Position numbers and translations under genes: made by a program | The notes under the pieces: generated by a model | Databases searched by the model: none | What the model saw: only the letters and a program-made list of their open reading frames with translations | Told to the model about the DNA's origin: nothing | Shown: positions 42,721 through 50,405 of the stretch, piece after piece | How the letters are laid out: the number at the start of each line of letters is the position of its first letter | How positions within the stretch are numbered: the stretch's first letter is position 1 | Assembly (NCBI RefSeq): GCF_007556815.1 | Contig: NZ_CP041745.1 | Location: 3,511,001-3,575,000 of the forward strand | DNA length: 64,000 bases | Origin: Paraburkholderia megapolitana | Lineage (GTDB): Bacteria > Pseudomonadota > Gammaproteobacteria > Burkholderiales > Burkholderiaceae | Reading direction: 5' to 3'

Positions 42721-43692
42721 ATGAACATCACGATTCTCGACGACTATTTCGACACGCTGCGCGGCCTGCCCAGCTTCCGCAAACTCGACGGTCATAACGT
42801 CACCGTATGGAACGATCATGTACAGGACGTGGATGCACTGGCCGAACGTCTGCGCGACACCGAGGTGCTTGTACTGATCCGCGAACGCACCCAGATCCGT
42901 GCGCCGCTCATCGCCAGGCTGCCGAAACTGCGGCTGATCAGTCAGCGCAGCGTGTTCCCGCATATCGACATCGACGCGTGCACCGCGCACGGCGTAATCG
43001 TTTCATCGAATCAGCATGCCGGTAGTCCCTCCTACGCCGCTGCCGAACTCACCTGGGGTCTCGTCATCGCGGCGATGCGTCAGATTCCACAACAGATGCA
43101 GGCACTGCAAACAGGTCGCTGGCAGATCGGCGTGGGGCGCAGCCTGCGTGGACGCACGCTGGGCATCTACGGATATGGTCGTATCGGCGCCGAAGTGGCG
43201 CGCTACGGAGCAGCCTTCGGCATGAAGGTGCTGGTCTGGGCCAGAGAAGCCTCACGACAACGAGCGAGCGAAGACGGCTGGGACGTGGCGCCCGGCAAGC
43301 GCACCTTCTTCGAAACCTGCGACGTAATCTCGCTGCATATGCGCCTCGTGAAGGACACGCGCGGCATCGTCTCTGCGGAAGATCTAAGCAAGATGAAACC
43401 CACCGCGCTTCTGGTCAACACGAGCCGCGCCGGGCTGATCGTGCCGGGTGCACTGGAGCACGCTCTGCAGGCTGGCCGTCCCGGCATGGCGGCCGTGGAT
43501 GTGTACGACGAAGAACCGCTACTCGACGTGCAGCATCCGCTGTTGCGCCTGCCCAATGTCGTGTGTACCCCGCATATCGGTTACGTCACCGAAGACGAGT
43601 ACGAGATCCAGTTCTCGGACATCTTCGACCAGATCGTTTCCTATGCGACCGGGCATCCGATTCACGTGGTCAATCCGGACGTGCTTGCGTGA
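42721..43692 (+). CDS. D-2-hydroxyacid dehydrogenase (SerA/phosphoglycerate-dehydrogenase-like)
   Basis: ATG at 42721 gives 323 residues. The NAD site is [20 protein letters not shown]. Catalytic arginine lies in NTSRAGLIV, glutamate in YDEEPLLD, histidine in [11 protein letters not shown]. The sequence resembles the D-3-phosphoglycerate dehydrogenase-like subgroup without a C-terminal ACT domain. It oxidises or reduces a 2-hydroxy/2-keto acid; the substrate is not evident. The small gene at 43742 follows after 49 bp. Confidence 0.9.
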   Translation: MNITILDDYFDTLRGLPSFRKLDGHNVTVWNDHVQDVDALAERLRDTEVLVLIRERTQIRAPLIARLPKLRLISQRSVFPHIDIDACTAHGVIVSSNQHAGSPSYAAAELTWGLVIAAMRQIPQQMQALQTGRWQIGVGRSLRGRTLGIYGYGRIGAEVARYGAAFGMKVLVWAREASRQRASEDGWDVAPGKRTFFETCDVISLHMRLVKDTRGIVSAEDLSKMKPTALLVNTSRAGLIVPGALEHALQAGRPGMAAVDVYDEEPLLDVQHPLLRLPNVVCTPHIGYVTEDEYEIQFSDIFDQIVSYATGHPIHVVNPDVLA

Positions 43693-43741
43693 GCCCTGGC
43701 GGTATCCGGCCACACGCTGTCCTGTCCGCACGGAGGTAAGC

Positions 43742-44011
43742 ATGGACGATCTTCTCGAACCCCTGATCCTGGACTTGCTGGAATGGATCGGTCCCGGCGC
43801 CCAGCCTTATAGCGAGGTGCTTGAAGTCTGGCGTACCTCGTGCCCACGCCTGCCGATCTGGGAAGAGGCGACTTCGCGCGGCTATCTTGCGCGCACTCAT
43901 GCGGCCGGCGGTATTGCCGAGGTAAGCGTCAGCGAGACTGGTGCGGCACATTTGCGGGCGAGTCGTGGTGTTGTTGTCCTGGAGGCTGAAGCCTCTACTC
44001 CAGAGAGATAG
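43742..44011 (+). CDS. Small hypothetical protein
   Basis: ATG at 43742 with GGAGGTAAGC directly before it, a very good ribosome site. The protein has 89 residues: an acidic N-terminus (MDDLLEPLILDLLEWIG), YSEVLEVWRTSCPRLPIWEE and VSVSETGAAHLRA, reminiscent of a winged-helix fold. No family recognised with confidence. It is probably cotranscribed with the 2-hydroxyacid dehydrogenase, and it ends 1 bp before the convergent sigma-factor gene. Confidence 0.7.
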   Translation: MDDLLEPLILDLLEWIGPGAQPYSEVLEVWRTSCPRLPIWEEATSRGYLARTHAAGGIAEVSVSETGAAHLRASRGVVVLEAEASTPER

Positions 44012-44012
44012 C

Positions 44013-44879
44013 CTACAGAGGCGGAACCGCCCCGAGTTTGTCGGGATTTCTCACGATGTACACGTCGGAAATGCGACCGGCGTGGATCGTGAACGCGCTT
44101 GCGGATTCGATTTTCCCGTCGATGTATCGCAGCAAACCAGGTTCACCGTTGATCCACGCCATCCGGTAGGCGACCTTCCCGGGAAACGCGTGCTCAAGCG
44201 ACCAGAAGACTCCGGCGATGCGCGCCGCTCCCTTCAGGATCCGGCCGAATGACGATACCTTTCCTCCACCATCGCTCACGAGCTCCACGTCCGGTGCGAG
44301 CATCGTTTTCATGGCTTCCCGGTCGCCGGTGCTAGCTGCCTGCAAAAAGCGGCTCAGCAGGTCCCTATGTTCGTGCGCAGAGATTTCGAAGCGCGGTCGA
44401 CCTTCGCGTATGCGTTCACCGGCTCGCCGCACAATTTGACGGCACGCCGCCTCAGTCTTTCCCAGGATCGAGGCTATCTCCCGGTAGTCGAGATCGAAGG
44501 CTTCCCGCAAGAGGAAAGCGGCGCGCTCATCCGGCGAAAGACGCTCCAGCACCCAAAGAAATGCTACGGAGAGGTCGCTTGAGAATTCGGCGGCCGCTTC
44601 AGGGGTGTTTTCGTCCAGTTCAACCAGCGGTTCCGGAAGCCACCACCCGATATAGCTCTGCTGCTCGCTCTTGCGGCTGCGCAGACGGTCGATGGAAAGA
44701 CGGGTGACTACGGTGACTAGCCATGCCTCCATCGAGCGCATCGCTGAATGATCTGCTTCGTGCCAGCGAAGCCATGCATCCTGGACGACGTCCTCGGCGT
44801 CGGTGCGAGTTCCCAGCATTCGATACGCGATCCCGAACAACCGGGGTTTTAGCTCGATAAACGTTTGCACGATGTCCAT
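44013..44879 (-). CDS. ECF41-type sigma factor (SigJ-like) with SnoaL-like C-terminal domain
   Basis: ATG at 44879 gives 288 residues; longer frames upstream are not protein-like. Sigma region 2: FIELKPRLFGIAYRMLGTRT, DAEDVVQDAWLRW. Region 4: RLSPDERAAFLLREAFDLDY, REIASILGKTEAACRQIVRR. Residues ~180-288 form the SnoaL_2/NTF2-like domain that in ECF41 factors replaces a separate anti-sigma factor (DVELVSDGGGKVSSFGRIL). An ECF41-consensus-like promoter lies just upstream on the opposite strand (44904-44930). A carboxymuconolactone-decarboxylase-type protein, the usual ECF41 partner, is encoded 1.9 kb away. Confidence 0.92.
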   Translation of the reverse strand: MDIVQTFIELKPRLFGIAYRMLGTRTDAEDVVQDAWLRWHEADHSAMRSMEAWLVTVVTRLSIDRLRSRKSEQQSYIGWWLPEPLVELDENTPEAAAEFSSDLSVAFLWVLERLSPDERAAFLLREAFDLDYREIASILGKTEAACRQIVRRAGERIREGRPRFEISAHEHRDLLSRFLQAASTGDREAMKTMLAPDVELVSDGGGKVSSFGRILKGAARIAGVFWSLEHAFPGKVAYRMAWINGEPGLLRYIDGKIESASAFTIHAGRISDVYIVRNPDKLGAVPPL

Positions 44880-44903
44880 AAAGCGCCTGCAAAAAAATGT
44901 GTC

Positions 44904-44930
44904 TGTCACAACTCGATCAGCGTGCGCGTC
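44904..44930 (+). promoter_or_regulatory. ECF41-consensus-like promoter
   Basis: TGTCACA at 44904-44910, 16 bases, then CGTC at 44927-44930. This equals the published ECF41 consensus TGTCACA-N16-CGTC as I know it. It reads rightwards, away from the sigma gene, into the 59-codon ORF at 44940. Activity is inferred. Confidence 0.6.
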
Positions 44931-44939
44931 TAACAGAGT

Positions 44940-45119
44940 ATGCGGAGCCCAAAGCGAAAACCGCAAGCGAGAAGCTCCGACATCGTCGAACAGAATGCCC
45001 TTCAAGCAACGTTGCAACGAAGGCAACGCCGCGGCTCCGCGCTTGACGTAGCCCAGGCAAAGCACATCGCAAAGAACGGTGGCGGCTTCCGTTTCGTGCC
45101 CGCGCAGTGGGATTACTGA
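44940..45119 (+). CDS. Small unrecognised ORF behind the ECF41-like promoter
   Basis: A 59-residue frame from ATG 44940 to TGA 45119: basic at the start (MRSPKRKPQARSSDIVEQ) and ending LDVAQAKHIAKNGGGFRFVP. The predicted transcription start (~44936) would be almost at the ATG, so the mRNA would be near-leaderless; no ribosome site is seen. The rest of 44880-45224 holds nothing else but the terminator at 45147. It may be a real small gene, a remnant, or chance. Confidence 0.35.
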   Translation: MRSPKRKPQARSSDIVEQNALQATLQRRQRRGSALDVAQAKHIAKNGGGFRFVPAQWDY

Positions 45120-45146
45120 TCGATGCTCGACTGACGATCGCCAGAA

Positions 45147-45179
45147 AACCGCCGCGAGTTCACAAGACTCGCGGCGGTT
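45147..45179 (-). terminator. Intrinsic terminator of the LysR gene
   Basis: Perfect 13-bp stem AACCGCCGCGAGT-tcacaag-ACTCGCGGCGGTT. Read on the minus strand it is followed by TTTTCTGG and lies 45 bp after the LysR stop at 45225. It also stops any rightward transcript from the ECF41-like promoter. Confidence 0.8.
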
Positions 45180-45224
45180 CTTTGCAAACGACGTAAATCG
45201 CTCAGGTTTCGTCATTCAAGCACC

Positions 45225-46250
45225 TCACCCCAAGGTCGGCGACGTCGTCGGACACTGCAGGTCGAGAGCCCCTGTGTGTTCGATCATGTAGTCGATGAAC
45301 ACGCGGATTCGGGCGGGAAGATGCTTGCGACTGAGATAGCAGATGTAATGACCGCCGTCATCAGGCGCGTACTGCGCGAGACAACTGATCAATCGCCCTT
45401 CCCCAAGCAGATCGGACACCTGCCAGGCCGGCAACTGCGCGATGCCCAATCCGTCGAGCACGGCCTGCAAGATCAGATCGGCATCGTTGAATGTATGCTG
45501 CGCGACGGGTTGGCAACGCCGGGTAATGCCGTCTACCTCGAACTCCCATTCGCTGACACGACCCGACGCCGCCCTGTAGTTGATACAGCGATGTCCCGGC
45601 AGCTCGTCGATGTGACGCGGCAAACCGTGAATCTTTGCATAGGCCAGTGACGCACAGACGATCATCCGCATCGGCATCAGCTGGCGCGCAACAATCTGGC
45701 TGTCTTCCATGCGGCCACCGCGAAACGATACGTCGATGCGATCGGTGATGAAATCGGCGGGGCGATCGTTCAACAGCAATTCGAGTGCGATCTCGGGATA
45801 TTGCGTGTGAAACCCCTGCAGCAACGGCGCGACAATCTTGCGGCCGAAGGCGGGGGGCGAGCCGATACGCAGATGGCCCCGGGGCGGTCCGTTGCGCAAC
45901 TCCCGCATGTCTTCCAGCGCCTGGGCGATACGTTCTATCCCTGGCTGGCAGTTTTCGTAGAAGAGTTCGCCTTCGCGTGTCAGCGACGTACTGCGCGTCG
46001 TACGCAGAAAGAGACGCGCGTCGAGCAACGCCTCCAGCTTCTGCACGTTGCGGCTGACCGATGAACGAGCGATACCCAGGCGATCGCCCGCGCGGGCGAA
46101 ACTGCCTTCGTCGGCCACAGCCAGAAAGGAAACGACGCCGGCGTAACTGGCCGCAAAGTTGCATGCGAACGGGTCACCGGCGGTTTCCCGGGGCGGGCAT
46201 AACAGATCGTCTGGCATGGAAGCGAAAGTTGTGGAGTCCATGCACAACAA
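45225..46250 (-). CDS. LysR family transcriptional regulator
   Basis: The protein has up to 341 residues (start at 46250, or ATG 46241). A ~35-residue N-terminal extension precedes the domain VSFLAVADEGSFARAGDRLG, IARSSVSRNVQKLEALLDAR, LFLRTTRSTSLTREGELFYE, a CrgA/DmlR-like LysR. The effector domain is complete. Upstream genes on the same strand are a cupin and an AhpD-like protein, its likely neighbours in function. The unusual extension suggests the true start may be internal. Confidence 0.88.
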   Translation of the reverse strand: MLCMDSTTFASMPDDLLCPPRETAGDPFACNFAASYAGVVSFLAVADEGSFARAGDRLGIARSSVSRNVQKLEALLDARLFLRTTRSTSLTREGELFYENCQPGIERIAQALEDMRELRNGPPRGHLRIGSPPAFGRKIVAPLLQGFHTQYPEIALELLLNDRPADFITDRIDVSFRGGRMEDSQIVARQLMPMRMIVCASLAYAKIHGLPRHIDELPGHRCINYRAASGRVSEWEFEVDGITRRCQPVAQHTFNDADLILQAVLDGLGIAQLPAWQVSDLLGEGRLISCLAQYAPDDGGHYICYLSRKHLPARIRVFIDYMIEHTGALDLQCPTTSPTLG

Positions 46251-46313
46251 GACGGATTCGCACTGCCATTTGTGACGGGTCCGCCATTCTTTCCATGAAA
46301 ACGGCGGGCGAGC

Positions 46314-46721
46314 TTACTTCATCAGCGTGAGGACGGGTGCGCCCTTGTCCTTCAGCAGTACGACGACGAACTTTGCCGGTTTAGTCTGGCTTGCGTTGCG
46401 CCCGACCGTATGAATATCGTTCGGGCTTTCGTAGAAAGTCTGCCCGGGCGTCAGCGTGACCTCCTTGCCACCCTTGACCTGCATCACGATCGATCCTTCC
46501 AGCACATAGACGAACGCGTACGCATGGTGTCGATGAACGGGATCGGCTGCACCGGGCGGGTACTCGACCGTGATCATCGTGGCTTCCTTGCCTGGGTAGT
46601 CGTCCAGTGCGCGGGTCATTAACGGCGTGACGATCGCCGTGGGCGCGGCCGCGTGCGCTTCGCCCGTCAATGCGCATAGTGCGGCCGCGATGGCCAGTGC
46701 GGTGTTCTTCAAGTGGCGCAT
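46314..46721 (-). CDS. Secreted cupin-domain protein
   Basis: ATG at 46721 gives 135 residues beginning with a signal peptide (KNTALAIAAALCALTGEAHA). The cupin fold is seen in DPVHRHHAYAFVYVLEGSIV (metal-binding His-x-His and glutamate) and VTLTPGQTFYESPNDIHTVG with the late histidine. It is a periplasmic single-domain cupin of the ChrR/auxin-binding-like group. The coding strand shows no Shine-Dalgarno before the ATG. It lies 47 bp after the AhpD-like gene. Confidence 0.88.
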   Translation of the reverse strand: MRHLKNTALAIAAALCALTGEAHAAAPTAIVTPLMTRALDDYPGKEATMITVEYPPGAADPVHRHHAYAFVYVLEGSIVMQVKGGKEVTLTPGQTFYESPNDIHTVGRNASQTKPAKFVVVLLKDKGAPVLTLMK

Positions 46722-46767
46722 GGTAAGGAGGTTCCGTGAAGAAGATAGTGCAACCCTGCCCTGCCGA

Positions 46768-47247
46768 TCAGGACAGATTCGCCTTATCGAGGCCAAACGC
46801 CTTGTCGGACGAACCAGGCACAGTCTGGAACGCGATGTTCGCGCGGTTCCATCCATTGATCGCCATCACCTCGAACGTCAGGTCCGACAGTTCCTTCTCG
46901 GAGAACTGGCTGCGCACGCGCTCGTAGAGATCGTCGGGTACGCCGTGTTCGGGCAGTCTGGTCAGCACTTCGGTCCACGCAAGCGCAGCACGTTCGCGCG
47001 GCTCGAAGAGTGTCGACTCGCGCCAGATCGGCAGATGATAGATGCGAAGTTCCCGCTCGCCGTGGATGCGCGCTTCCTTCACATGCATGTCGACACAGAA
47101 TCCGCAACCGTTGATCTGCGACGCCCGGATCGATACAAGGTGGCGAAGCGACTCTTCGATTGCGCTGTCCTTCAACAAATTGCTGAGTTCGAGAAACTTC
47201 TTGAACAGCTCCGGTGATTTTTGAATGTAGTTGATACGCTGCGTCAT
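46768..47247 (-). CDS. AhpD-like carboxymuconolactone decarboxylase family protein
   Basis: ATG at 47247 with AGGAAAG upstream; 159 residues. The peroxidatic CxxC with histidine is visible as NGCGFCVDMHVKEAR near residue 50, as in AhpD and YnjA-type alkylhydroperoxidases. LAWTEVLTRLP and FEVMAINGWNRANIAFQ complete the family pattern. It is a likely antioxidant enzyme. Such proteins are the common target of ECF41 sigma factors, but no ECF41-like promoter is visible before this gene. Confidence 0.9.
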   Translation of the reverse strand: MTQRINYIQKSPELFKKFLELSNLLKDSAIEESLRHLVSIRASQINGCGFCVDMHVKEARIHGERELRIYHLPIWRESTLFEPRERAALAWTEVLTRLPEHGVPDDLYERVRSQFSEKELSDLTFEVMAINGWNRANIAFQTVPGSSDKAFGLDKANLS

Positions 47248-47433
47248 GATCTTTCCTGGCGGCGATGGGTGAGCACCCGGGGTTTGAGGTTGCCGTTGCT
47301 GGCGATGAGTCGGGTAGAGCCATGTTAGGCAGACACGGTGTGTCGCGGAAGGCACGCGCATGCGCTCACCGTGTTGCTCGTTCCGCACCAATCGAGAATG
47401 TGCGCTGCAAATGCGCGCACGCAGTCCAAATGC

Positions 47434-47479
47434 TTGACACGTTTTCCATATTAGGGATATTTTCCCATATATGGAAAAC
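47434..47479 (+). promoter_or_regulatory. Promoter and operator of the XRE-cupin gene, overlapping its start codon
   Basis: TTGACA (47434) and GATATT (47456), 16-bp spacing, form a good sigma-70 promoter. GTTTTCCATAT (47441-47451) and ATATGGAAAAC (47469-47479) are perfect inverted copies flanking the -10; the second contains the ATG. Transcription would start at about 47468, so the message is leaderless or nearly so. Confidence 0.65.
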
Positions 47480-48055
47480 ACCAACACTCCCGACACCAGC
47501 ACGACAACCTCCTTCGATCGCCAGATCGCCCAGCGCCTGAAGTCGCTACGCGCGGCGCAAAACTGGTCGCTGGACGAGCTCGCCACGCGCAGCGCAATTA
47601 GCCGCGCGACTCTCTCCCGTCTGGAAAACGCCGAAGTCAGCCCGACTGCCAGCGTGCTCGGCAAGCTGTGCACCGCCTATGGCCTGACCATGTCGCGCCT
47701 GATGCGCATGGTCGAAGAAGACTTCGCGCCGGTCGTGCGCCGCAGCGCGCAGACCGTCTGGACCGATCCCGAACATGGATTCCGCCGGCGCTCGGTCTCT
47801 CCGCCTGCGCAAACGCTGTCCGGCGAAGCCCTCGCATGCGAACTCGAAGCCGGCACGCGCATCGAGTACGACGACACGCCGCGCCCGGGACTCGAACATC
47901 ATCTGATCCTGGTCGAGGGACAGCTCGCAGTGACCGTCGATGGCCAGACCCACGATCTGCAAGCAGGCGACTGCCTGCGCTACCAGTTGTTCGGCCCGAG
48001 CGCGTTCGAAACGCCGCAGAAGAATTCCGCCCGCTACTTTCTCTTCATCGTGTGA
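47471..48055 (+). CDS. XRE family regulator with C-terminal cupin domain
   Basis: The protein has 194 residues. Residues ~18-75 are an XRE/Cro helix-turn-helix: RLKSLRAAQNWSLDELATRS, ISRATLSRLENAEVSPTASV. Residues ~110-190 are a cupin_2 sensor (HHLILVEGQLAVTVDGQTHD, LQAGDCLRYQLFG). The pair is the PuuR/HipB-like group that senses small metabolites. No ribosome site is seen before the ATG, in agreement with the promoter position. It lies 6 bp before a GNAT gene, certainly one operon, and probably represses itself through the inverted repeats. Confidence 0.93.
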   Translation: MENTNTPDTSTTTSFDRQIAQRLKSLRAAQNWSLDELATRSAISRATLSRLENAEVSPTASVLGKLCTAYGLTMSRLMRMVEEDFAPVVRRSAQTVWTDPEHGFRRRSVSPPAQTLSGEALACELEAGTRIEYDDTPRPGLEHHLILVEGQLAVTVDGQTHDLQAGDCLRYQLFGPSAFETPQKNSARYFLFIV

Positions 48056-48061
48056 ACCGAC

Positions 48062-48598
48062 ATGACGACCGCGCCTGCTCTCACCCTCTCGTCGTTCGCC
48101 GCAACCGATCTGTCCACGCATCTACAGGAACTCGGTGCATTGCTGCACGCGTGTGTTCACGATGGCGCCAGCATCGGCTTCGTGCTGCCGTTCAATGCGG
48201 ATCAAAGCGAAGCGTTCTGGACCAGCAACGTGTTGCCCGCTGTACAGGCCGGCACGCGGATGCTGCTCGTCGCGCGGCAGGAAGGAGAGATCGCGGGCTC
48301 GGTGCAACTCGATTACGACACGATGCCGAACCAGCCGCATCGCGCGGAAGTACGCAAGCTGCTCGTGCATCCGGCGTGGCGTCGCCGGGGGATTGCGCGT
48401 GCGCTGATGGCCGAACTCGAACGAAGCGCGAGAGAACTCGGTCGTAGCCTGCTCACGCTAGACACGCGAACCGGCGACCAGGCAGAACCGTTGTATGCGT
48501 CGCTGGGCTACCGGATCGTGGGCGTGATCCCGGGGTATTGCCTCGACACCGTGGAAGACCGTCTCGATTCGACGACGGTCATGTACAAGACACTCTGA
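48062..48598 (+). CDS. GNAT family N-acetyltransferase
   Basis: The protein has 178 residues. Motif A: VRKLLVHPAWRRRGIARALM; end LLTLDTRTGDQAEPLYASLG followed by YRIVGVIPGYC, the usual form of GNATs paired with an XRE-cupin regulator. It probably acetylates a small amine or antibiotic-like compound to which the regulator responds. It ends 64 bp from the convergent permease gene. Confidence 0.9.
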   Translation: MTTAPALTLSSFAATDLSTHLQELGALLHACVHDGASIGFVLPFNADQSEAFWTSNVLPAVQAGTRMLLVARQEGEIAGSVQLDYDTMPNQPHRAEVRKLLVHPAWRRRGIARALMAELERSARELGRSLLTLDTRTGDQAEPLYASLGYRIVGVIPGYCLDTVEDRLDSTTVMYKTL

Positions 48599-48662
48599 TT
48601 GCGCGCTAGCTATTTGCACACGACGCCGAGCGGCGCCGTGTACCTCGAAACTGCGTCGACAC

Positions 48663-50030
48663 TCAAACCACCGCGACCGCCGCACGCCGCCGCTTCACCA
48701 CATAGCCGATCCACATCACGATCAACCACGCCGGCACGAGCCATACAGAAACCGCAAGCCCAGGCGTCATCGCGAGAATCACGAGCACCATCGCCATGAA
48801 CGCGAGGCAAACCCAGTTCGCGACCGGAAACCACAACGACTTGAACACCAGCGTTTCGCCGGCAGCGATCATCGCCTTGCGCGACTTCAGATGCGTCAGG
48901 CTGATCAGCGCCCAGTTCAGCACGAGCGCAGCGACGACGAGCGCCATCAACACACCGAGCGCCTGCGCTGGAATCAGATAGTTGATGATCACGCAGGCGA
49001 ACGTCGCGAGCGCCGACAAACCGATCGCCATATACGGCACACCGCGGCGATCCACGTTCAGCAGCACGCGCGGCGCATTGCCCTGCTCCGCGAGGCCGTA
49101 CAGCATCCGGCTGTTCGCATAGACGCCGCTGTTGTACACCGACAGCGCAGCCGTCAGCACCACCACATTGAGCACGTTCGCGGTCAACGTCGAACCGATC
49201 TGCGAGAAGATCATCACGAACGGACTACCGCCCGCAGCGACGCGACTCCACGGATACAGCGACAGCAGCACGACGAGCGAGAGGATGTAGAACAGCAGAA
49301 TCCGGTAGATCACCTGATTCACGGCCTTCGGAATGCTCTTTTGCGGCTGATCGGCTTCAGCGGCGGTGATCCCGATCAACTCCAGACCGCCGAACGAGAA
49401 CATGATCACCGCGAGCATCATGAAGAGCCCATGAAAGCCATGCGGGAAGAAGCCGCCATCGTTCCACAGGTTGGTAATCGAAGCCTGCGGACCACCATTA
49501 CCGCTGATCAGCAGATACCCGCCGAACACAATCATGCCGATCACAGCGACCACCTTGATGATCGCAAACCAGAACTCGGTTTCGCCGTAGGCTTTGACGT
49601 TCGCGAGATTGATCGCGTTGATGATGACGAAGCACACCAGTGCCGAGATCCACGCGGGCACGCCGGGCCACCAGTAATGCACATAGGTGCCGACCGCCGT
49701 CAGTTCGGCCATGCTCACGAGCACATACAGCACCCAGTAATTCCAGCCCGACAGAAAGCCGGGAAAGTCGCCCCAGTACTTGTACGCGAAATGGCTGAAC
49801 GAACCGGCCACCGGTTCCTGCGCGACCATCTCGCCCAGTTGCCGCATGATCATGAACGCGATGAAGCCGCCGATCGCGTAGCCGAGGATCATCGACGGGC
49901 CTGCCGCCTGCAGGACGCTCGCGGAGCCGAGAAACAGACCGGTGCCGATTGCGCCGCCTAGCGCGATCAACTGGATGTGGCGATTTTTCAGCCCACGTTT
50001 AAGGCCGTCGTGCTGCTGTGGACTATTCAA
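48663..50030 (-). CDS. Amino acid permease, aromatic type (PheP/AroP-like)
   Basis: The protein has 455 residues and 12 predicted spans. It follows E. coli PheP very closely: LKNRHIQLIALGGAIGTGLF, GGFIAFMIMRQLGEM, FAYKYWGDFPGFLSGWNYWV, ELTAVGTYVHYW, FSFGGLELIGITAAEADQPQ, ALSVYNSGVYANSRMLYGLA. APC-superfamily proton symporter for phenylalanine or other aromatic/neutral amino acids. Although it fits the phenylalanine theme of the biosynthetic cluster, it is 22 kb away and isolated. Confidence 0.92.
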   Translation of the reverse strand: MNSPQQHDGLKRGLKNRHIQLIALGGAIGTGLFLGSASVLQAAGPSMILGYAIGGFIAFMIMRQLGEMVAQEPVAGSFSHFAYKYWGDFPGFLSGWNYWVLYVLVSMAELTAVGTYVHYWWPGVPAWISALVCFVIINAINLANVKAYGETEFWFAIIKVVAVIGMIVFGGYLLISGNGGPQASITNLWNDGGFFPHGFHGLFMMLAVIMFSFGGLELIGITAAEADQPQKSIPKAVNQVIYRILLFYILSLVVLLSLYPWSRVAAGGSPFVMIFSQIGSTLTANVLNVVVLTAALSVYNSGVYANSRMLYGLAEQGNAPRVLLNVDRRGVPYMAIGLSALATFACVIINYLIPAQALGVLMALVVAALVLNWALISLTHLKSRKAMIAAGETLVFKSLWFPVANWVCLAFMAMVLVILAMTPGLAVSVWLVPAWLIVMWIGYVVKRRRAAVAVV

Positions 50031-50405
50031 GTTGTGCGCCCCGATGGTTGGATATCGTGCACCGGAGCAGGCTCATGACCCGCTTCGGAAAAACCAAAAA
50101 TTTTACTGCGCACCGCTTCGGTGCACCTACCTGGGGTCAACCCTCGGTTTGTCTTTCTCTCATAGTCGGACGGCCCGAACGACGGGCGACAAGAAGATTC
50201 AGCATGCAACGCGCATAGACTCGGTGGCGGTCAAAAGCCGGTCTTTTTCTCCGCGCCAAATGATATAAGCTGCAAAAATCAGACCTGAAGCGACAACGAT
50301 CGAATCGACCGTCGCCCTCCGTGTTTTTTTCCGCAGTTCAGTTGGTGTCGTCGATAGCAGGAAGCCGTTCCTCAAATCACATCACAACGCGTTCGGGAGA
50401 GAAGC
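50031..50405. other. Intergenic region with divergent promoters
   Basis: 375 bp between the permease (minus) and the channel gene (plus). A hairpin GCACCG-ctt-CGGTGC lies at 50110-50124; on the minus strand it is followed by GCAGTAAAATTTTTGG, so it could act as a weak attenuator before the permease gene. TGATATAAG near 50265 is a possible -10 element for the channel gene. No gene recognised. Confidence 0.35.

Noticed and set aside
44880..45215. N-terminal extension of the ECF41 gene up to 45215
   Set aside because: The extra 112 residues are not protein-like and sigma region 2 begins just after the ATG at 44879.
46736..46927. Plus-strand ORF of 63 codons starting GTG with a perfect AAGGAGG in front
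   Set aside because: It is antisense to the well-supported AhpD-like gene, its protein has no family features, and the ribosome-site match is probably chance.
50110..50124. Hairpin GCACCG-ctt-CGGTGC as a riboswitch or attenuator for the permease gene
   Set aside because: Only six base pairs and no conserved aptamer features; it was kept only as a remark in the intergenic entry.
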